IMG/VR virus record: IMGVR_UViG_3300009788_000070 | Span: 1 to 39,067 of that record | Strand: one strand, 5' to 3' | Length of the DNA stretch: 39,067 nt | Source: a virus | In this document: piece after piece, positions 1 to 7,945 of the stretch | How positions within the stretch are numbered: position 1 is the first letter of the stretch | How the letters are laid out: the number at the start of each line of letters is the position of its first letter | Notes under the pieces: model-generated | What the model saw: the letters and a program-made list of their open reading frames with translations, nothing else | Database searches by the model: none | Told to the model about the DNA's origin: nothing | Position numbers and translations under genes: made by a program

Positions 1-123
1 ACTGCGGGTATCAAAATGGGCGAGAGATTGAGCGCTCCATCCCAGCTTGTTTCGTGCGGCAACGAGGAACGCTGCCCACACCTCGGCTATCCCCAATGGC
101 TCATCGTTGACAAGGCTCACTGA
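1..123. repeat. Terminal direct repeat, left copy
   Basis: These 123 bases are identical to 38945-39067. The most likely reading is the overlap of a circular assembly (38,944 bp unique). A genuine short terminal redundancy is the alternative. The minus-strand reading frame at base 1 continues without a break into 38944-38873, which supports joining the ends. Confidence 0.97.
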
Positions 124-567
124 CCCGCTGTTATCATGTATGAGCCTTGCGTAGATCGGCGTTGCGCTTCCCGCAATGCTTTGCAGCAACTCGTCTACGG
201 TAGGCAAACGCAAAGCCGTCTGTATCTCTTCAATAGGCGTCGGCCAAGGAAAATCAACGTCAGGGTCTAAGCCGGGCCGTATAGGATGAAAGATGTTCAA
301 CCCCGTTGGGCCTATGTCGCTAGGAATATGGACAACGCGAATAACCAACTCTAAACCAATCGTTTCAAAACGAGTACGCGCAGTTAAATATAGAGCGTTC
401 CACGCGTCCCACGTTTCCTGGACATTGAAGACGTGATACGTAGACGATTCGTCGATCAGGAACATAATGTACACAACCCCGTCACGGCACGTCACGGCTG
501 AGCCTGACTTGCTCTGCACAAAGGCTCCCGTTTTCGATTGACACGGCCCTTGTAGTGGCTGGCTCAT
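1..567 (-). CDS. Tail-region protein, N-terminal part (gene spans the contig junction)
   Basis: ATG at 567 overlaps the stop of the upstream gene as TAATG. The frame is open to base 1 (189 codons). It continues at 38944 to a TGA at 38873-38875, giving a 212-residue protein on the circle. No known domain is recognised. The protein has mixed alpha/beta composition and no signal peptide or membrane segment. It sits between distal tail genes (567-2128) and the fibre-like genes (38860 downward) in one unbroken late transcription unit, so a tail-tip or baseplate accessory role is inferred from position only. Anyone annotating the linear contig will see two fragments. Confidence 0.85.
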   Translation of the reverse strand, partial: MSQPLQGPCQSKTGAFVQSKSGSAVTCRDGVVYIMFLIDESSTYHVFNVQETWDAWNALYLTARTRFETIGLELVIRVVHIPSDIGPTGLNIFHPIRPGLDPDVDFPWPTPIEEIQTALRLPTVDELLQSIAGSATPIYARLIHDNSGSVSLVNDEPLGIAEVWAAFLVAARNKLGWSAQSLAHFDTRS

Positions 568-1148
568 TATGGAATCTCCGCGAACACGCGAGGATCGTCG
601 AGCGATAGCCAAACCACATCCTCGTCAGCGGTATCTTTGATGCCCAGGTCGGCCACGCGGGCGGCTACAATGAGGGTATGGTCCGGAACGTACCGTGGCG
701 TTATCTCGTGGAACTCGACGATCTGAGTTGTTCCAGAGCCCTGCCCTTTGATGGCCCTTCTTTGCTGGAGCGCAGGGTCTCCATAGAGATAGTCAATGCC
801 ATCTACGTTCTGTTGGTGGAATGACGCTTTGCGCAAAAGGAACGGCTTGGCCACGCTTGTAAACCGTGCCGGAGTCGCCGCTTCTTGGGCTGCCGTTTGG
901 CAGTCCAGGTAATCGTCACGCACTAGCGAGACTTTCATTTGCTGAAATACATTGCCACCACTGGCAATCGGTCTCTCCTCCTTGACAAGCTCGATCCGAA
1001 ACGTCCCGTCGCGCTTGATGAGCCGCAGCCCTTCGCCGACACGAATGCCGTCGAGAGTTGCGACGGTGCGAAACAGGTTCGTCCACTGTGACGCCGAGGT
1101 ATCCTCGAACAGGGTGCCGGGGTTTATGATTGGGAAGCCTTGAGCCAC
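567..1148 (-). CDS. Distal tail protein, unrecognised family
   Basis: 193 aa from a GTG start at 1148, overlapping the preceding TAG stop by one base, which implies translational coupling. No motif is recognised. There is no signal peptide, coiled coil or membrane segment. It lies two genes after the tape measure, where siphoviruses encode distal-tail, hub or tip proteins, so a tail-tip role is the best positional guess. Its TAA stop overlaps the ATG of the next gene. Confidence 0.8.
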   Translation of the reverse strand: MAQGFPIINPGTLFEDTSASQWTNLFRTVATLDGIRVGEGLRLIKRDGTFRIELVKEERPIASGGNVFQQMKVSLVRDDYLDCQTAAQEAATPARFTSVAKPFLLRKASFHQQNVDGIDYLYGDPALQQRRAIKGQGSGTTQIVEFHEITPRYVPDHTLIVAARVADLGIKDTADEDVVWLSLDDPRVFAEIP

Positions 1149-2128
1149 TAGGAAACCACCATCGTAAGAAGATCGTTCAGGTTGAATATCTTGTACTCGT
1201 TCAGTTGGTCGTCAACGAACTTGCCTTCGTTCGGCGTGCCGTGTTGTCGGATCACGTATCGATCGCCAGTGTCCTTGTCCTGCCAAGACGGATGGATGTT
1301 CTTCGGCTGCTGCTGGTCCTCCGTCCACAGGAACGACAACGACACCGCATGCGAAATGCCGTGCAGAAGTTGATTCGGCGGACCAGCGTCGAGCGTTGTA
1401 GTTGGCGTGCCTGCTTGGTTGGTCGTGATTTGGAAATCGGTAAATCGCATAAAGCCAGGGCTCGCGCCGAGGAAATCGTGCGAGTTCGTTCGGCCACGCA
1501 AGAACGCCAACTGCCCGCCGACCGAGAGGTTGAAGTTCGCCACGTCCCGACGAATCGTAAGCTGTGCGCCGTTCACTTCCTTTTGCCGCGTGTTGGCAAC
1601 GCGATCCGTGTCGTCGCCAGACGCCAGCGCGAGGTAAATAGTCTCGCCGCGAATGCTTACCGATGCCGACGCTGCGGCCTCGTCAACGACTTTGTAGTTG
1701 CGCTGCCCCCAAGGCGACACGACGACCGTACCGTCAGCCAGCGTGAACGGCTCTTGTGTATTGACCTCGACTGATTCGGAAACGCTACCCAGCGAGAAAT
1801 CCCACCCGGCAAGCTGCGGCTCCTGTGCGTCGGTTATCAGACCAGACGGGAGCGGGCCGTACTCCATGCGCACGATCCACCGCTTAGGATTGAGCCGCCG
1901 GACGACGACCGCGTTCTTGAGGATAGCGAAGTACGCCCAATGGAATCCGCCGGCCGCCGTGAACTTGAACGGCGGGAACGAGCCGAGCGGGAACTGCGTG
2001 TACATATACTGCACAGGGTCGTCGTCTACCTCGTCGATATTGACGTGATAGGACGCGTTGAAATTCGCACCGGCAGAGCCCCGGCTCGATCCTTCGCGAC
2101 TGTTGAATATCTCAATGTGCGACGGCAT
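1148..2128 (-). CDS. Probable distal tail/tail-tip protein
   Basis: 326 aa, directly downstream of the tape-measure gene with a TAATG overlap at 2128. The sequence is rich in beta-forming and aromatic residues and has no membrane segment or cleavage signal. In siphoviruses the first gene after the tape measure usually encodes the distal tail protein or an equivalent. That position is the only functional evidence, because no residue motif is recognised. The TAG stop overlaps the GTG of the next gene. Confidence 0.82.
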   Translation of the reverse strand: MPSHIEIFNSREGSSRGSAGANFNASYHVNIDEVDDDPVQYMYTQFPLGSFPPFKFTAAGGFHWAYFAILKNAVVVRRLNPKRWIVRMEYGPLPSGLITDAQEPQLAGWDFSLGSVSESVEVNTQEPFTLADGTVVVSPWGQRNYKVVDEAAASASVSIRGETIYLALASGDDTDRVANTRQKEVNGAQLTIRRDVANFNLSVGGQLAFLRGRTNSHDFLGASPGFMRFTDFQITTNQAGTPTTTLDAGPPNQLLHGISHAVSLSFLWTEDQQQPKNIHPSWQDKDTGDRYVIRQHGTPNEGKFVDDQLNEYKIFNLNDLLTMVVS

Positions 2129-3225
2129 TACACGCCAGCCCCTACTTTTCTGCCACTGTTTTCCATGCGCTCAAGCGTGTCGGCCAGCCGCTTGGTTTCT
2201 TTCAGCATGTCCATTCTGGTCGCCTGCGCCTTGACTTCCGGACCCTGCGTTACCAATCCGGTGCCCGCGCTGTTGAATCGACCGGCCTCGACGAACCCGC
2301 CAGCCTTGCCGCCGCCCGTTGTTCCACTGGTCTGGATTCCGGAAATCGACCGTGCTTGCGCAGCCGAAACGCTTCCCTCGCGAAGCCCTTGACTCAATGC
2401 GATCGCGATCAGCTTCTGGCTTTGGGTCTGCTCTTTGAGGGCCGCTATGGACGCGGAAACGAACGACTCGGCCTCGCGCACCGTCTGGACCGATCCGCCA
2501 GCGACGCGCGACTCCTCCGATTGTGCTGCGATAGCCGCCAAATCCTTCGCCGCTTGGACTCGCTGCTGATCTACTGCGGCCAAACCCTTGAGCCGGATCG
2601 CCTCTTGTTCCTGTTGCGTTTTCTTTTCCGCCTCGATGCGTCGCCTGAAAATGATGCTCTGTTTTTCGACGAGTAGTGCTCGAAGCTCTGGGTCGTCAAC
2701 ACCGCGTCCCGCGTCGACCCTGCTCGGTCCCAGCCCGGCCTTTGTCCTCTCTAATTCGATTCTGGCATAGCGACGCGCACGTACAAGCGACGTCTGCGCG
2801 CGGCGAATGCGGACGATGTCTTTCGTTTCCTGGTCGGCAAGGCTGCGCTGTGAATCCTCAAGCTTCTTCGCGTCTTCGGCCGCACCACGGAACGCGAGCG
2901 ACAACAACCCTACTACTGCGACAACGGCGGCGATGGCTACGGTGACGACGCCGCCAGATGCGGCGAGCGAGACCAGTTGACCGGCCAGCCCGACGACCGG
3001 CGACCCAGTAGCGGCGGCTGCTGCGCCGAGCCCGCCAGCGGCAACGGACGCTTTATTTAATCCCTGCGTTGCCTTTTCGGTAGACTTCGTGACCTTAGCG
3101 AAATCGTTCTGCATGTTCTGGGTTGCAGAGCGCGTCGCCGTCTCATTCGACTTGAGTTGCGCCTGGTAATTCTTCTCGTCTACTTCGAGCCTGAATACCG
3201 CTTCGCCGAATAGGTCTTTCGCCAT
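2128..3225 (-). CDS. Tail tape measure protein
   Basis: 365 aa. Residues ~1-60 are polar and helical (rich in Gln, Asn, Lys). A long Ala/Gly/Val hydrophobic stretch follows at ~62-112. Charged coiled-coil-like helices rich in Arg, Glu, Gln and Ala run from ~120 to 270, then a Gly/Ser-rich linker and a helical C-terminus. This is the usual tape-measure plan, and the gene follows a frameshifting chaperone as in lambda. Tape measures set tail length at roughly 0.15 nm per residue, so a short tail of about 55 nm is predicted. The ATG at 3225 follows AGGTGAACG. An intrinsic terminator-like hairpin lies just upstream. Confidence 0.85.
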   Translation of the reverse strand: MAKDLFGEAVFRLEVDEKNYQAQLKSNETATRSATQNMQNDFAKVTKSTEKATQGLNKASVAAGGLGAAAAATGSPVVGLAGQLVSLAASGGVVTVAIAAVVAVVGLLSLAFRGAAEDAKKLEDSQRSLADQETKDIVRIRRAQTSLVRARRYARIELERTKAGLGPSRVDAGRGVDDPELRALLVEKQSIIFRRRIEAEKKTQQEQEAIRLKGLAAVDQQRVQAAKDLAAIAAQSEESRVAGGSVQTVREAESFVSASIAALKEQTQSQKLIAIALSQGLREGSVSAAQARSISGIQTSGTTGGGKAGGFVEAGRFNSAGTGLVTQGPEVKAQATRMDMLKETKRLADTLERMENSGRKVGAGV

Positions 3226-3237
3226 CGTTCACCTATG

Positions 3238-3262
3238 AAAAACGCCCCGCGTGCGGAGCGTT
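3238..3262 (-). terminator. Intrinsic terminator-like hairpin before the tape measure
   Basis: On the minus strand a 9-bp stem (AACGCTCCG / CGGGGCGTT, one G-U) with a 4-base loop at 3250-3253 runs straight into TTTTT. It begins at the stop codon of the frameshifted chaperone (3261-3263) and ends 13 bases before the tape-measure ATG. Its arm CGGGGCGTTTTT also occurs in the leader hairpin at 32429-32440. Confidence 0.75.
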
Positions 3263-3394
3263 ATGCGGGCCTGTTCTCATCCTTCATTGTCTTGAGCAGT
3301 TGCACAAACTGCCGATACGTCAGCCGGTAAACCTGTTCCGGCATGACGTTGTAGTAGCTACACAGGCCACCTACGCAGTCTCCCCATTCTTCGA
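3261..3394 (-). CDS. T-like extension read by -1 frameshift
   Basis: The frame is entered from the chaperone gene at the slippery heptamer and is open to TAA 3261-3263. It has no SD and no early start of its own, only one internal ATG at residue ~20. The extension carries aromatic and basic residues (two adjacent Tyr, then a helical Leu/Lys end). In lambda the T domain contacts the tube protein. That role is inferred here. Confidence 0.72.
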
Positions 3395-3859
3395 TTTTGG
3401 GGGGCTCTCGTCCGTCGTAGGGCGGTTGCTATCGACGCCCTTCACTACCGGCGTATCGGAAATCCACATGAGCACCTCGAAAAGACCGGTCATCACATCG
3501 ACCTTGGCCGTGTCCCGGAACTGTTCCCACGTCTCGGTGGACCCGCCACGCTTGAGGCTGAGCCAGAGCATTCGCATTCGACCAGCCTGGTCGTCGGTCT
3601 GCTCGAACAGCGTGAACGAACGGCCGGCCACTTGGCCCATCGCCTTGCCGAGTGCTTCCGGAGACAGGCCGCGACACTTCATCGCGCCTTCAAACAGGGC
3701 GGCGAAAGACTCCGCTTTCAGGAACGCTTGCAAGTCGGCGTAGTCGTTCAGTGTCAACTGCTTGAGCGGGTATTCGTTCCCGTTTATCTTGATCGGGTAC
3801 GTCGCGTCGCCCATGTCCGAGCACGATTCCGGCTTTACGTATTTGACAGATGCTTGCAC
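3371..3859 (-). CDS. Tail assembly chaperone (G-type), with -1 frameshift extension
   Basis: 162 aa in the zero frame from GTG at 3859, chosen because AGGAGG (3864-3869) lies 4 bases upstream. The protein is acidic and helical, and the gene sits between tail-tube-like genes and the tape measure, the lambda G position. The heptamer C CCA AAA at 3401-3395, in the correct X XXY YYZ phase, lies seven codons before the TAG stop. A -1 slip joins a 44-codon extension ending at TAA 3261-3263, giving a 199-aa G-T-like product. Such chaperones coat the tape measure before tube polymerisation. The family is assigned from position and the frameshift, not from a sequence motif. Confidence 0.83.
   Translation of the reverse strand: MQASVKYVKPESCSDMGDATYPIKINGNEYPLKQLTLNDYADLQAFLKAESFAALFEGAMKCRGLSPEALGKAMGQVAGRSFTLFEQTDDQAGRMRMLWLSLKRGGSTETWEQFRDTAKVDVMTGLFEVLMWISDTPVVKGVDSNRPTTDESPPKSKNGETA
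3395..3401 (-). promoter_or_regulatory. Programmed -1 frameshift slippery site
   Basis: CCCAAAA on the minus strand, read in zero frame as C CCA AAA. Both tRNAs can re-pair in the -1 frame (CCC, AAA). It is preceded by further C residues (six in a row, 3399-3404). Position and phase match the tail-chaperone recoding sites of siphoviruses. Confidence 0.8.
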
Positions 3860-3867
3860 AAAACCTC

Positions 3868-4359
3868 CTATACGGTTCCAATCAAAACAATTTCGTAATT
3901 CACTGTATTCGTTGACGTGATCGTTATCACGTCTGCACTGGTCGCTACAATAGTCCATTCGTCGATCGGATTCGTACGATACACTACGCCGCCTGGGTCA
4001 ATCTGCTCTGTCGGTGCGGTACCGCCGAGTACGACCGTAGTATAAAAGTCGCCCGAGATAATGAGTTCGTCGGCGGCCGTTGACGACAGGTTGCCGATGT
4101 AAATGGCCTTGATGGTCGTGAACACCAATGCCGTGCCGAAATCGTCGGTTAGCGAGCCAGCGTCCAGATCAAAGTTGATCGAGGTCGATGCAAGCGACGC
4201 GGTTTTCTGCCAGAACTGATTGGCCTGATTGTCTCCGGTTCCGGTGTTCCAAAGCTGCTCGCGCACCATCGACATTTGCACGAGCGGGTTATTGAACGCT
4301 CCGGACCCGACGAACTGGCCGGACATTTCAAACTTGGTTGCGGCATTGAGCGTCGCCAT
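3868..4359 (-). CDS. Tail-region structural protein, unrecognised
   Basis: 163 aa, ATG at 4359 one base after the preceding TAG. The sequence is rich in Thr, Ser and Val with alternating hydrophobic residues, suggesting a beta-rich virion protein. It lies between the tail-tube-like pair and the tail chaperone. It does not share the FESSG ending of the two genes before it. It could be a second tube or tube-associated protein. The stop lies inside the SD of the chaperone gene. Confidence 0.8.
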   Translation of the reverse strand: MATLNAATKFEMSGQFVGSGAFNNPLVQMSMVREQLWNTGTGDNQANQFWQKTASLASTSINFDLDAGSLTDDFGTALVFTTIKAIYIGNLSSTAADELIISGDFYTTVVLGGTAPTEQIDPGGVVYRTNPIDEWTIVATSADVITITSTNTVNYEIVLIGTV

Positions 4360-4360
4360 A

Positions 4361-4804
4361 CTAAGCCCCCAACGAAGTAAGCGTTACCGGTCCGCTCGAC
4401 TCGAAGTCAAGCGTGACCGTGAACTGCCCCGATTGCTGCACGCTCATTCGCATATTCGAGACGACCGCATCGAACTGGTATCCCTTTCGGGTTGCCTGCG
4501 TCGTGTGCGATCGCGTGTACAGGATAAACGCGGCGGTAGGCGAGGCGTTGATTGTTCCGGCCGTCCCGATAGCGGGTACCGCAGAATCAAGACCCCAGCC
4601 ACTGCATGATCCGGTCATGTGGTACATGCCGTATGATTTCTCTTTGAAATTGACGGTGATCGTGGCCTCGCCGTTAGCGAACGCCGTCGAGTCGAAAACC
4701 TCGTGCTCAAGCGTCGAGTTCCATTCGGTCACAACGATGTTCGAGCCGGTCATACCGGATTGCAGGGCTATTCCGCCTTCACTCCCAAAGGGCATCGTTG
4801 CCAT
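4361..4804 (-). CDS. Tail-tube-like protein, paralogue B
   Basis: 147 aa, beta-rich, related to the gene immediately upstream (4820-5218). Both start with MAT, a Gly-rich segment and 'G..IVVT.W', have a 'MTG...G..LDS..P.IGTA' core, and end near VTL(D/N)FESSG. Size, copy number and place after the HK97-gp10-like connector fit a major tail tube subunit or a tube/decoration pair. The fold is inferred from context, not from a recognised signature. SD AGGCGG lies upstream. Confidence 0.8.
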   Translation of the reverse strand: MATMPFGSEGGIALQSGMTGSNIVVTEWNSTLEHEVFDSTAFANGEATITVNFKEKSYGMYHMTGSCSGWGLDSAVPAIGTAGTINASPTAAFILYTRSHTTQATRKGYQFDAVVSNMRMSVQQSGQFTVTLDFESSGPVTLTSLGA

Positions 4805-4819
4805 AATCGCACCGCCTAT

Positions 4820-5218
4820 CTACGCGATCGTAAGATCACCGCTTGATTCAAAGTTCAACGTGACGCCAGCCTCGCCGGTTTTTACCGTGCTGACGTTCAT
4901 CGTGCCGATCACCGCCGCAAACGTGTACGTACGACTTGCCGATGTTTGCAGGATCATGCCCGCAATCGCCGGGGTGTTATCTGTTGCCGCCGTCCCGATC
5001 TCCGGTGCGATCGAATCCAGCATGTACCCGGTAATCGTGCCTGTCATCGTGGACATGCCGAGCGCCTTGACGCGAGCGTTGTCGGTGACCGTGAACGGGG
5101 TGGCGTCGATAATGTCCTGCGTGATCGTCCCTTCCCATCCGGTGACAACGATCGTCGCGCCTTTTTCTGTCGAGCCGAGCGTTACCCTGCCCTGGCTACC
5201 TGATATCAGCGTCGCCAT
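4820..5218 (-). CDS. Tail-tube-like protein, paralogue A
   Basis: 132 aa. The start was set at ATG 5218, which overlaps the upstream TAA as TAATG. It is a tandem paralogue of 4361-4804, sharing the central MTG-x-x-x-G/LDS/IGTA pattern and the terminal FESSG. One copy is probably the main tube subunit. Which one cannot be told from sequence. Confidence 0.8.
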   Translation of the reverse strand: MATLISGSQGRVTLGSTEKGATIVVTGWEGTITQDIIDATPFTVTDNARVKALGMSTMTGTITGYMLDSIAPEIGTAATDNTPAIAGMILQTSASRTYTFAAVIGTMNVSTVKTGEAGVTLNFESSGDLTIA

Positions 5219-5616
5219 TATTTCACCGGCTTTCGGTTCTTGCGGATCAGCGTATTGATACGCCTCGTCCATTTGGCTTGTTTGTCGTGGATGACAGGCG
5301 CGACGAACGGACGCGCCAACATCTTACCGGTGCCACCTTCGAGCCAGATACCGTATTGGAAAAGGCGAATAGCGAACTGCCTGCCCTTGCGGACGACTTG
5401 GATACTGCCTTGCAGCGCGCCGGTTCTGCGGCGCGGCGGTCGCCCTGGACGGGACGCGGGACCACTCAAGCCGGTCTGCTTGCCGACCTTCTTTTGCAAC
5501 GCCGCAGCCATTTCTTTCGTGACTGTATCGAGCGCCTTCGTTGTGGCTACGCGCGTGCCCTGGATGATCTCGCCGGTATGGAACTTGATACGCCGCATTC
5601 GTGTTGCGCTAGCCAT
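5218..5616 (-). CDS. HK97 gp10-like head-tail connector protein
   Basis: 132 aa from ATG 5616 (TAATG overlap). It is a basic protein with a helical N-terminus, the segment R-x-G-R-P-P-R-R-R-T-G-A-L at ~65-77, then beta strands with YGIWLEGGTGKMLARPF and a helical, basic C-terminus. The 'TGAL..S', 'Y..WLE.GT..M.ARPF' pattern is typical of HK97 gp10-type neck and tail-completion proteins. Its place between a terminator-like gene and the tube genes agrees. Confidence 0.78.
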   Translation of the reverse strand: MASATRMRRIKFHTGEIIQGTRVATTKALDTVTKEMAAALQKKVGKQTGLSGPASRPGRPPRRRTGALQGSIQVVRKGRQFAIRLFQYGIWLEGGTGKMLARPFVAPVIHDKQAKWTRRINTLIRKNRKPVK

Positions 5617-6035
5617 TAGCCCACCGCCCTTGCTGGCGACTGCGCACCGAGCACCGCGTACACGATGTACGGAATCGTGCATTGGAAAACCGCGCCTTCC
5701 CGCTCGATGAGCGGCGGGCCTTGTCGGTGCATCGAAACGCTGTTCATAGCCCCATCGCTGAGAAGTACCTGATCGTCAAAGGTGTTCGTGATGGCATCGG
5801 CCATCTTTCGGATATTTGTAGCCGTGATGGCTGAACTGTAGAGCACGAATTCGCCGTCGTGCTGTGTAATGTCCTGATCGAACCCGTCCAGGTTCGCGCC
5901 GCCCGTTTCGATCCATCGCGCGTACGCTTTGGGCGTCTGCGAATCCTCGCCGAGTTGGTACAGCTTCCGGCAGTGCGTAACGCACGGCTTGTCGGCCTTG
6001 AAGCGTCTCTCAATGTGCGGAAATACGTCATTCAC
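5616..6035 (-). CDS. Probable tail terminator/connector protein (Mu gp37 position)
   Basis: 139 aa from a GTG start at 6035 that overlaps the upstream stop as GTGA. The protein is mixed alpha/beta and has a C-terminal segment 'VFQCTIPYIVYA' resembling the last strand of small tail-completion proteins. It lies directly after the DUF1320-like gene, the place of gp37/DUF1834 proteins in Mu-like phages. The assignment is mainly positional. Confidence 0.75.
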   Translation of the reverse strand: MNDVFPHIERRFKADKPCVTHCRKLYQLGEDSQTPKAYARWIETGGANLDGFDQDITQHDGEFVLYSSAITATNIRKMADAITNTFDDQVLLSDGAMNSVSMHRQGPPLIEREGAVFQCTIPYIVYAVLGAQSPARAVG

Positions 6036-6502
6036 GATGCACTCTGGGAAGGACGGGTAAAGATTCGCTCGGAGGACGGATCGGATGCGTCCGACGTGCC
6101 GATCGAGATCAGCGGCTCTTTCGAGACGCTGGTCGGCTCGGTATCGTTCGTGGCGAGCATGACCTTGCCGGTCGCGAGCTTCTCAAGCCACGCGATCGCG
6201 TTATCGTAGGCCAGTTGGATGGCTTCGGTAACGCTGGCCGCTCGCACGCTCAGATACCACACGGCGAGGTCGAGCACCTTAGATTTGATCTGATTGGCAA
6301 GCGACGTGTGGTCGCCGACCTTGAGCGGGATTGCGTACTTGACCGCAGCGTACGATTCGACGTCACCCTCGGCGTTACCGAGTACCTCGGTCAGTACGGC
6401 CTCATCGGGCGTGCCGGATTCCTGCGTACCTGTAAGATGGGCCACCGCTTCGTTGTTCTCGAAGCGTGCCTTGAGTTCATCGTTAGAGGCATAGACACCC
6501 AC
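6032..6502 (-). CDS. DUF1320 / Mu gp36-like head-completion protein
   Basis: 156 aa from GTG 6502 (GGAG 10 bases upstream). N-terminal 'Y(A/S)...ELKARF.....HL', then a helix-rich domain where a run of acidic residues leads to 'DVESYAAVKYAIPL'. This matches the arrangement in DUF1320 (gp36) proteins of Mu-like phages, which act as head-tail adaptors. The C-terminal 40 residues are Ser/Thr/Pro-rich and probably flexible. Confidence 0.75.
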   Translation of the reverse strand: MGVYASNDELKARFENNEAVAHLTGTQESGTPDEAVLTEVLGNAEGDVESYAAVKYAIPLKVGDHTSLANQIKSKVLDLAVWYLSVRAASVTEAIQLAYDNAIAWLEKLATGKVMLATNDTEPTSVSKEPLISIGTSDASDPSSERIFTRPSQSAS

Positions 6503-6503
6503 A

Positions 6504-6992
6504 CTACTTGGCTCCGATTAGCTCTGTCGCTTCCACGGGCTGCGGTTCGGCTGCTTCCTCTGGCTTGGGCTTTGGAAGCGACGATGTTTTGACGGCTCTC
6601 TTCGGCGCGTCTTCTTCGAGCGAATCGTCAAGAATAACTCGTTCTCCGTCCGCGATTCTCGTTGCGGCTACCTCTGCCCGAAGTTCGGCTTCGTACTTCT
6701 GGACGCAAGCCACTTCGTTTTGAGGCACGCTACAGAACTCGGCCCAACGCGCCCGGCGAAGCAGGCGAGAATCGAGCCCGCTATGCTTCTTGGCGGCGAG
6801 GTCCGGGTCGATCACGAACGTACCGCGCTCGTCTCCGGGGTTCGTGACCGTGTACGTTTTATGATCGGCCGGAACGCCACGACGAATATCGCGGGCGATC
6901 AGATCATCCTTAACTTGCGCGGTGATAGCGCGGTGCGCAATGTTGGAGTTCTTTTCCGACCATACCGTCTTGTCTTTGTTGAACGGAAACAC
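6504..6992 (-). CDS. Head-region protein after the capsid gene, unrecognised
   Basis: 162 aa from GTG 6992 (GAGG four bases upstream). The first ~110 residues look globular. The last ~45 are Glu/Lys/Pro/Ala-rich and probably disordered. It holds the place of Mu gene 35 between major capsid and gp36-like adaptor, but no family is recognised. The segment 'TYTVTNPGDERGTFVIDPDLAAKKHSG' region (residues ~47-73) suggests a small beta domain. Confidence 0.75.
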   Translation of the reverse strand: MFPFNKDKTVWSEKNSNIAHRAITAQVKDDLIARDIRRGVPADHKTYTVTNPGDERGTFVIDPDLAAKKHSGLDSRLLRRARWAEFCSVPQNEVACVQKYEAELRAEVAATRIADGERVILDDSLEEDAPKRAVKTSSLPKPKPEEAAEPQPVEATELIGAK

Positions 6993-7009
6993 AAAGCCTC
7001 GCTTTCTAG

Positions 7010-7933
7010 TTAGTCGCCAGTGTTGAGTACGCAGAATCGCGGATCACCGTATCCGAAGCGGAAACGCTGCCGCGTGAGCACCTTGAGCCCGTCGTTATCG
7101 GCGATGTGCTCGGTGCTGTTATACACGACGATTTCCAGGTTTGTTCGTGCCTGATAGATGAACGGCATGCGCTTCGAGCGACCGACTGCCGAAAGGTAAA
7201 TGTCGTCAGCGGCAGCCGTCAGATTCGGGAGCATGTCGACTTCGAGCAGGTTCAGGTAGTACGGATTCGATGAACCGCTGTTGGTCAGTTGCGATTTGAT
7301 AAGCTCCGTGGTCCGGCGCAGATACGTGGCCGGAACAATCAGCCGCAGCTTAGTCATTGCCTGGGACGTGTAACCGACGCGACCCTGCTCGTCTTGGAAA
7401 AGCGCCATTGCCGCGATCATGTCCTTAACGCCGTCTTCCATGTTCGCGAGCGTCGGATTGTCTGCGGTCATCGAGACGGCAAGGCTATTGTCAAAAGCCG
7501 CACTATCTCCGATCGTGTGACTGTCATTGAAGAACGACGTGCCGTTGAAAGCGTTGTCGGACGTCCCGGCTTCGATCAACGTCGAGAACAGGCTGTCGTG
7601 GAAGGTCGACCACGCCAGCGCCGCGTCCTGATTGGCTCGCGCTACGAATCCAGTCTGGTCATCTTCTGCGGTATCGCGGTCGATGACATATGACATTTCG
7701 TAGGTGCGGTTCGTGATCGTCAGCGTGAAGTCGCGCAGGCTTTGGAAGTTTCGCCCGCTCAACTTGTGCCGAGGAATCGGCAGGGTGCCGAGCCACGCAT
7801 GGTTTTCGTCCTTGGCATCCGACGGGATGATCTGGCAGTGCTTGTCCCAGACCGTCGGCGCACCGTCCATCGCTTCCATGAATTCGGCCTTGACGCCGCG
7901 TGTCGTTACGTTTGCGAAAATGTTCGCTGCCAT
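7010..7933 (-). CDS. Major capsid protein, Mu gpT-like
   Basis: 307 aa. The N-terminal helix with 'FANVTTRGVKAEFMEAMD', then 'GTLPIPRHKLSGRNFQSLRDFTLTITNRTYEMSYVIDRDTAEDDQTG' (residues ~48-95), is the pattern of the Mu-like major head subunit gpT (HK97 fold). 'FFNDSH' at ~135 and the late 'TRQRFRFGYGDPRFC' are also typical of that group. The length is close to Mu gpT. It follows the protease/scaffold and decoration genes as expected. Confidence 0.92.
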   Translation of the reverse strand: MAANIFANVTTRGVKAEFMEAMDGAPTVWDKHCQIIPSDAKDENHAWLGTLPIPRHKLSGRNFQSLRDFTLTITNRTYEMSYVIDRDTAEDDQTGFVARANQDAALAWSTFHDSLFSTLIEAGTSDNAFNGTSFFNDSHTIGDSAAFDNSLAVSMTADNPTLANMEDGVKDMIAAMALFQDEQGRVGYTSQAMTKLRLIVPATYLRRTTELIKSQLTNSGSSNPYYLNLLEVDMLPNLTAAADDIYLSAVGRSKRMPFIYQARTNLEIVVYNSTEHIADNDGLKVLTRQRFRFGYGDPRFCVLNTGD

Positions 7934-7945
7934 AGTTTTTCTCTC

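Noticed and set aside
4413-5258. Plus-strand open frame of 281 codons
   Set aside because: Antisense to the tail-tube-like paralogues, which have SDs and tight overlaps. Repetitive Val/Pro composition mirrors them.
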